Shown here: positions 59,372 to 64,000 of the stretch, one piece after another
Layout of the letters: each line of letters begins with the position of its first letter
How positions within the stretch are numbered: the first letter of the stretch is position 1
Source of the DNA: Pedobacter frigiditerrae
GTDB taxonomy: Bacteria; Bacteroidota; Bacteroidia; Sphingobacteriales; Sphingobacteriaceae
DNA: 64,000 nt
Direction: 5' to 3'
Assembly (NCBI RefSeq): GCF_004331645.1
Contig: NZ_SJSK01000004.1
Location: forward strand, 62,001 to 126,000
Translations under genes and position numbers: made by a program
Notes under the pieces: generated by a model
Told to the model about the DNA's origin: nothing
Seen by the model: only the letters and a program-made list of their open reading frames with translations
Database searches by the model: none

Positions 59372-60247
59372 ATGATTAAAAGATTATTTATTGTCTTATT
59401 CATTTCTATCCCTCTGTTTGGAATGGCACAAGATCTCAGTAAGCACTATAAGATTTACGATGTAAAAAAACAAAAAACTATAACTGTTGATGATATAGTA
59501 ACTGATTTAGCTACTGCCAACGTTTTGTTTTTTGGTGAAGAACACAATGATTCAATCGGACATTATTTAGAAGCTATGCTATTTAAAAAAATTGCTGCGG
59601 CTTATCCTGGCAAGGCTGCTTTAACCATGGAAATGTTCCATACCGATATTCAACCAGTTATAAATGAATATTTAAACGGACTTATTAGCGAGAAAAACTT
59701 TATTAAAGAAGCCAGAGCGTGGAATAATTACAAAGATTATAAGCCAATGATAGAAACGGCCAAAACCAACAAACTAGATGTAATTGGTGGTAATGGAGCT
59801 GCTAGATACAGTAATGCAGTTACCAGAGGTGGATTGGAGGTCCTAAATCAATTACCAGAAAGTTCTAAGCAGTTTATAGCCCCCTTACCAATAGATACTG
59901 CTACAGGACGATATTTAGAAAAATTCATTGAAACTTTAGGCGGTCATAGTATGGGAGGAATGAAAGTTTATCAAACTCAAAATTTCTGGGATGCTACCAT
60001 GTCATGGTCAATTGCGAAATATGCAAAGGCAAATAAGGATAAAAAGATTTTTCAGGTTAACGGCCGTTTTCATAGCGACGAGAAATTAGGCACTTTAGCA
60101 AAGCTGAAAAAGTATGCACCTAAGCTTAAGTTATTAAATATTTCATCTTTCTCTGCTGAGGATTTTAATAATCCAGATTGGAAGAAATATGAAAATTTGG
60201 GAGATTATATCATTGTAACCGACCCAACTTTAAAAAGAACTTTTTAA
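59372..60247 (+). CDS. ChaN-family putative heme/iron-regulated protein
   Basis: The protein has 291 residues. The signal peptide ends at 'FGMAQ' (about 20). The ChaN-type domain (PF04187) covers about 35-250: 'ANVLFFGEEHNDSIGHYLEA' opens the family, followed by 'LTMEMFHTDIQPVINEYL' and 'VNGRFHSDEKLGTLAKL'. ChaN of Campylobacter binds heme cofacially; heme ligands are not obvious here. No lipobox is present. The gene follows the S9 peptidase by 55 nt and may be read with it. The neighbouring mscL is convergent across a long hairpin. Confidence 0.85.
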   Translation: MIKRLFIVLFISIPLFGMAQDLSKHYKIYDVKKQKTITVDDIVTDLATANVLFFGEEHNDSIGHYLEAMLFKKIAAAYPGKAALTMEMFHTDIQPVINEYLNGLISEKNFIKEARAWNNYKDYKPMIETAKTNKLDVIGGNGAARYSNAVTRGGLEVLNQLPESSKQFIAPLPIDTATGRYLEKFIETLGGHSMGGMKVYQTQNFWDATMSWSIAKYAKANKDKKIFQVNGRFHSDEKLGTLAKLKKYAPKLKLLNISSFSAEDFNNPDWKKYENLGDYIIVTDPTLKRTF

Positions 60248-60262
60248 ATACCTTAAGCAAGA

Positions 60263-60329
60263 AAAAACCTCAAATTCATTAAAATCCTTCGACAAGCTCA
60301 GGATGACAATTCATGAATTTGAGGTTTTT
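60263..60329. terminator. Bidirectional terminator with a REP-like insert in the loop
   Basis: Perfect 17-bp arms: AAAAACCTCAAATTCAT (60263-60279) and ATGAATTTGAGGTTTTT (60313-60329). The 33-nt loop contains CCTTCGACAAGCTCAGGATG, a REP-like piece of the CTTCG..CTCAGGATGACA family. It ends both the ChaN gene and the convergent mscL. Confidence 0.85.
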
Positions 60330-60343
60330 GTAATTTATTAAGT

Positions 60344-60730
60344 TTATTTATTTTTCAATAAATCTCTTATCTCAGTTAAAAGTATTTCTTCTTTTGTTGG
60401 TGCAGGTGGAGCAGATGGAGCTACTTCTTCTTTTTTCTTAGCATTATTTACAACTTTAATAATTACAAATAAAACTAGCGCAACGATTATAAATGAGATT
60501 AATTGCGAAAGGAAATTCCCATATTTAATAGCAGTTCCTGCAATAGTCAACTTACTTAAATCTTCTAATCCGGCTGCCTTTAGCGCAGGCCCCAGAATGG
60601 CAGGCGTTATAATATCTTCTACCAATGAGCTTACTATTTTTCCAAAAGCAGCACCAATAATTACACCGACAGCTAAATCAATTACATTGCCTTTAATGGC
60701 AAACTCTTTAAATTCTTTAACAAACCCCAT
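60344..60730 (-). CDS. mscL: Large-conductance mechanosensitive channel
   Basis: The protein has 128 residues. The N-terminal helix '[43 protein letters not shown]' (in outline) is the classic MscL TM1 pore helix, followed by a loop and TM2 '[22 protein letters not shown]', and a charged C-terminal bundle ('[18 protein letters not shown]'). Length is normal. It protects against hypo-osmotic shock as a pentamer. Convergent with the ChaN gene. Confidence 0.97.
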   Translation of the reverse strand: MGFVKEFKEFAIKGNVIDLAVGVIIGAAFGKIVSSLVEDIITPAILGPALKAAGLEDLSKLTIAGTAIKYGNFLSQLISFIIVALVLFVIIKVVNNAKKKEEVAPSAPPAPTKEEILLTEIRDLLKNK

Positions 60731-60875
60731 AAATACTTATAATTTTAGTTTAATTTTTTGATTTTGTTAGCTTAAAAGTAGTAAACTTTAAAACCAATTC
60801 AAGTTATTTTGCACAAAAAATAAGCCACTTATATTCATTTCATTATTATTATTCCTTAAATGTAAAGCAAATGTT

Positions 60876-60883
60876 TATTTTTG
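60876..60883 (+). promoter_or_regulatory. -7 box TATTTTTG of rpoN
   Basis: TAnnTTTG match 26 nt before the rpoN ATG. A -33 TTG is not clear. Confidence 0.45.
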
Positions 60884-60909
60884 AACATTAATACCATCTT
60901 CCTTCAAAT

Positions 60910-62382
60910 ATGTTAAGACAAAATTTACAGCAAAAATTACTACAAAAGTTATCACCTCAACAAATACAATTCATTAAATTGTTGCAGGTGCCTACGGTTG
61001 CTTTAGATACACGCATTAAGGAAGAACTAGAGGATAATCCTGCATTAGAAGATCCAAGTTTAATGACTGCCGATGAGCCAGTTAGCGAATATGACGATTT
61101 AAATGAGCGTGATGATTTTGATCCCGAAGCTAAAGAAGACTCTTCAACAGATGAATTCAATGTAGAAGATTACTTACAAGACGACAATACCAACGACTAC
61201 AGTACCTCATACAACAATGGAGATGATGATGAAGAGAAAAAAGAAACTCCAATTGCCATCGAAAGCACTTTTTTCGAAAGCTTACAAGAACAATTAGACC
61301 TTGTTCCTTTATCAGATACCGACTTTATTGTGGGCAAACAAATTATAGGAAGTTTAGATGATGATGGTTATTTACGCCGTCCTATTACTTCTATGATTGA
61401 CGATTTGGCCTTCTCTCAAAACGTAATGGTTGAGGAAGAAGATGTTTTAGAAATGCTCAAGGTAATTCAAGGTTTTGACCCACCTGGCATTGCTGCTCGT
61501 GATTTGCAAGAATGCTTATCATTACAATTAAAACGCAAGGATGTAAACAATCCTATCATTAAAAAAGCCATTGCTATTGTAGAGCATCATTTAGATGAAT
61601 TTACACGTAAGCATTACGATAAACTGGAGAAATCTGTAGGTTTAAATAACGATGAATTAAAAGATGTGGTAGCCGAAATTCTTCGTCTAAACCCGAAACC
61701 AGGAGATTCCAATCAGGTAACTACCAAACAACTTCAAATCATACCAGATTTTCACATCAGCAACAATGATGGGATTTTAATATTAACCCTGAATTCTAAA
61801 AATGCTCCTGAATTAAGGGTTAGTCGCTCTTACATGGATATGTTTGATCATTATGATAAAGCATCCCAAAAAGATAAAAAAATGAAGGAAGCTGTTCAGT
61901 TTGTTAAGCAAAAGTTAGATTCTGCAAAATGGTTTATAGATGCCATTAAACAAAGGCAGCAAACTTTACTTAAAACAATGAATGCGATCATGCATTATCA
62001 GTATGAGTATTTTTTAACAGCTGATGAACGCAAAATGCGTCCTATGATTTTAAAAGACATTGCTGATAAAATAGGAATGGACATTTCAACCGTATCTAGG
62101 GTAGCAAACTCTAAATATGTTCAAACGGAATTTGGCACATTTTTATTAAAATCTTTCTTTTCAGAGGCTATTCAGACCGAAAGTGGAGAAGAAGTTTCTA
62201 ATAAAGAAGTAAAGAAAATACTGGAAGATTGTATTGGAAACGAAGATAAACGTCGCCCTTTGGCAGATGAAAAATTAACTGAAATCTTAAAAGAAAGAGG
62301 TTATAACATTGCCAGAAGAACAGTTGCTAAATATCGTGAGCAAATGAACATTCCTGTTGCAAGATTAAGGAAGGAGCTTTAG
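60910..62382 (+). CDS. rpoN: RNA polymerase sigma-54 factor
   Basis: The protein has 490 residues. Region I is Gln/Leu-rich ('LRQNLQQKLLQKLSPQQIQF', 'LLQVPTVALDTRIKEELEDN'); region II is a long acidic linker (about 45-125); the core-binding region III has 'IIGSLDDDGYLRRP' and 'DPPGIAARDLQECLSLQLKR'; the HTH is around 'MILKDIADKIGMDISTVSRVANSKYVQTEFG' (in outline); and the RpoN box 'ARRTVAKYREQM' lies near the C-terminus. It needs an AAA+ activator, none of which is in the window. Confidence 0.97.
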   Translation: MLRQNLQQKLLQKLSPQQIQFIKLLQVPTVALDTRIKEELEDNPALEDPSLMTADEPVSEYDDLNERDDFDPEAKEDSSTDEFNVEDYLQDDNTNDYSTSYNNGDDDEEKKETPIAIESTFFESLQEQLDLVPLSDTDFIVGKQIIGSLDDDGYLRRPITSMIDDLAFSQNVMVEEEDVLEMLKVIQGFDPPGIAARDLQECLSLQLKRKDVNNPIIKKAIAIVEHHLDEFTRKHYDKLEKSVGLNNDELKDVVAEILRLNPKPGDSNQVTTKQLQIIPDFHISNNDGILILTLNSKNAPELRVSRSYMDMFDHYDKASQKDKKMKEAVQFVKQKLDSAKWFIDAIKQRQQTLLKTMNAIMHYQYEYFLTADERKMRPMILKDIADKIGMDISTVSRVANSKYVQTEFGTFLLKSFFSEAIQTESGEEVSNKEVKKILEDCIGNEDKRRPLADEKLTEILKERGYNIARRTVAKYREQMNIPVARLRKEL

Positions 62383-62482
62383 TTTCGCTTTGCGAATAAT
62401 TGTACGCTTTACTGCCGTGCTGGCAGGTATTAAAATAATCTCGCCAATTTTTTAATACCTTAGTTAGTCAAACTTTACCAAC

Positions 62483-63493
62483 TTACCACATCCTCATAGA
62501 GCTTAATACTTGATAAACGTTGTTAAGCTGTAATCCTAAAACAATTTCGTGGCTACCATAACTCACTTTGTTTAACTGTGACGTTGTGAAGTCATAGGAG
62601 TAAGTTAAATTTACCAGTTTACTCACATTCAATCCGGCCATTGCAGAATAAGAATCATTATGTCTGTAACTTCCCCCTAACCAAAACCTATCTTTAAATC
62701 CGAGTTTTAAGTTAACATCAACAGATAGTGGAGTTGGACTTACGTATTTCACCATAATTGAAGGAATGGCTGTAATACTTTCATCGATATATAATTTATA
62801 ACCAGTTGTAAAAAAAGCATGGGGCACTTCTTTACCTGTTTTATAATTTGGATCGCTTGTAAAAGCCAGTTTCTGAGGTAAAATTTGTTGAACCGATGCA
62901 CCAGCAAAAAAACGAGCGCCATACAACCAAACCCCTAAACTTAGATCTGGCTTAACCTGACTAACTATTGCATTATTTAATGCGGGATCATTTGGATTTT
63001 CTAATGTCAACTGATTAATATCTAATCCAATTCTCGTTACACCAGCTGCAGCACCAACAGATAAATTTAATGTCCCGGTTAGTTGAAGGTGATAGGCATA
63101 AGTTAAATTTGCATCTAACCGTGAAATAGGACCTGTTTTATCTAATACAACCGTTGCCCCCATTCCATGATGAGAGGGTGAAGCTGTATAGTTTTGACTA
63201 TAATCATCTGCTCTAGGGTCTTCGCCCTTCTCTGGCATTGATAATGGATTTTTCCATAAATAATCTGGACTTAAGCTCCAATGAGCAGAAGCAAATGTAG
63301 TTTGAGGAGCGTTATCAATTCCAGACCATTGTTTCCTATATCCAGCTTTAAAATCTGTATAGTTTTCAATCCCACTCAATGCTGGGTTTAATAGAAAATT
63401 ATTAAAGATATATTGAGTATACTGAGGCTTTTGCTGACCGAAGACAGAAATACTTATCAATGATAAAGCAAAAATGTAAAAAATCTTCTTCAA
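62483..63493 (-). CDS. Type IX secretion system PorP/SprF family membrane protein
   Basis: The protein has 336 residues. The signal peptide ends at 'SVFGQ' (about 19), followed by 'QKPQYTQYIFNNFLLNPALSGIENYTDFKAGYRKQW' (in outline), the characteristic PorP/SprF N-terminus, and strand-rich segments ending 'SHEIVLGLQLNN'. PorP/SprF-like proteins are surface-exposed outer-membrane proteins needed by substrates with a type B C-terminal signal. The upstream gene on the same strand (2 nt away) carries that type of signal, so the two form a probable cognate pair. Confidence 0.92.
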   Translation of the reverse strand: MKKIFYIFALSLISISVFGQQKPQYTQYIFNNFLLNPALSGIENYTDFKAGYRKQWSGIDNAPQTTFASAHWSLSPDYLWKNPLSMPEKGEDPRADDYSQNYTASPSHHGMGATVVLDKTGPISRLDANLTYAYHLQLTGTLNLSVGAAAGVTRIGLDINQLTLENPNDPALNNAIVSQVKPDLSLGVWLYGARFFAGASVQQILPQKLAFTSDPNYKTGKEVPHAFFTTGYKLYIDESITAIPSIMVKYVSPTPLSVDVNLKLGFKDRFWLGGSYRHNDSYSAMAGLNVSKLVNLTYSYDFTTSQLNKVSYGSHEIVLGLQLNNVYQVLSSMRMW

Positions 63494-63495
63494 AA

Positions 63496-64000
63496 CTATC
63501 TTATAATTGTTAGGTTTCCAGTAATGCTTTTTCTACCGCTATTTGGATTGATAATATAGTAATAAGTTCCGATAGGTAAAGGCTTATTATTATAATTTCC
63601 ATCGAAAGGTACAGCATATCCTTTACTAAAATACACTCTTTCGCCATTTCTATTGTATATTTCTACATTAGCATTTGGGTAAGTATCTAAATATTTTACA
63701 TTCCAAACATCATTTACCCCATCTCCATTAGGCGTAAAACTGTTAGGCGCATTAACACTCTGCAAAACATATACATATACATCATCTGTCATGTAACAAC
63801 CCTGACTTGATGTAACTGTCAGTGTGTATTTGGTATCCTGCTCTGGATTTGCTATTGGACTTAAAACATCATCAGCACTTAATCCTATAGATGGTGTCCA
63901 TTTATAGCTTAATCCATTTCCTCTTGCCGTAGCTGAGATTTGTTTTTGGCCACCTGCCAATAAATAGAAATCTGCACCAGCATCTACAGTTGGTACTGGA
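63496..64000 (-). CDS. Gliding-motility-associated C-terminal (CHU_C, type B) domain protein, C-terminal part
   Basis: The reverse-strand frame is open to the window edge, so only the last 167 residues are visible. They consist of an Ig/PKD-like part ('TKYTLTVTSSQGCYMTDDVY') and a CHU_C domain ('NAPNSFTPNGDGVNDVWNVK', 'ANVEIYNRNGERVYFSKGY', 'LPIGTYYYIINPN'), ending 'KSITGNLTIIR'. This is the type B type IX secretion signal of adhesins such as SprB. The PorP/SprF gene follows 2 nt later. The part upstream of the window probably contains many repeats. Confidence 0.9.
   Translation of the reverse strand, partial: PVPTVDAGADFYLLAGGQKQISATARGNGLSYKWTPSIGLSADDVLSPIANPEQDTKYTLTVTSSQGCYMTDDVYVYVLQSVNAPNSFTPNGDGVNDVWNVKYLDTYPNANVEIYNRNGERVYFSKGYAVPFDGNYNNKPLPIGTYYYIINPNSGRKSITGNLTIIR

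Noticed and set aside
1..64000. tRNA or rRNA genes
   Set aside because: No cloverleaf-compatible TTCGANNC/acceptor pairs or rRNA-like stretches were found in the spacers by eye; a dedicated tRNA search would settle it.

Overview
The window looks like a chromosome segment of a Bacteroidota bacterium of the Sphingobacteriaceae, most like Pedobacter. The grounds are AT-rich DNA, promoters with the Bacteroidota -7 box TAnnTTTG, carboxypeptidase-regulatory/TonB-type outer-membrane proteins, a PorP/SprF protein beside a gliding-motility C-terminal domain (type IX secretion), LytS/LytTR two-component pairs, the Bacteroidota form of GlmU, and MqnC for futalosine-route menaquinone. The genus is inferred from gene content, not from a search.

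Layout. 1-2 kb: a cut-off M16 zinc peptidase and mqnC. 2-7.5 kb: a secreted beta-propeller protein, a large beta-barrel protein and two tandem secreted paralogues. 7.8-13.3 kb: two exported ferritin-like proteins, then a LytTR regulator with a giant propeller-sensor kinase. 13.8-20.9 kb: an Asp/Glu-rich micro-protein, a GNAT protein, an XRE regulator, mpl, prmA, tpiA, a GlmU-type enzyme and rpmE2. 20.9-25.4 kb: the only accessory-looking stretch, with orphan genes (one with a possible nuclease-like E-D-QxK pattern plus a Cys cluster), a lipoprotein, and about 1 kb of repeat-rich DNA. 25.5-35.5 kb: an amidase, methylmalonyl-CoA epimerase, iscS-iscU-iscA, an acyl-CoA ligase, a frameshifted HigA-type antitoxin remnant and lysS. 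36-45 kb: a TPR membrane protein, a thioredoxin-fold protein, ung, an Lrp regulator, a metal module (DtxR-family regulator, Nramp transporter fused to a universal stress domain, thioredoxin-fold protein, TonB receptor), smpB and pcm. 45.5-54 kb: priA, DUF423, exported proteins, tsaB, and yidD-rnpA-rpmH. 54-64 kb: a LiaF-like/LytS/LytTR operon, an S9 peptidase, a ChaN-like protein, mscL, rpoN and a PorP/CHU_C pair.

How the genes work together. The clearest local circuit is the metal module. The DtxR-family gene and the TonB receptor each carry the same 16-bp palindrome, TTTAGA-N4-TCTAAA, in their promoter. This places the regulator, the Nramp-USP fusion and the outer-membrane receptor in one probable regulon. 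iscS, iscU and iscA form an Fe-S assembly cluster. The two LytS/LytTR pairs are separate sensory units, one of them tied to a LiaF-like envelope protein.

The intergenic DNA is unusually structured. It holds several REP-like inverted-repeat families, and two kinds of short palindrome appear to be inserted inside other repeats (CCTGCCTG..CAGGCAGG and TCCCGAT..ATCGGGA). There is a 184-bp MITE-like hairpin element, and there are tracts built from degenerate 7-12 bp words, each tract with its own word. In two or three places repeat DNA appears to supply a gene's last codons. No CRISPR array, tRNA, rRNA, integrase, transposase or complete prophage was seen.
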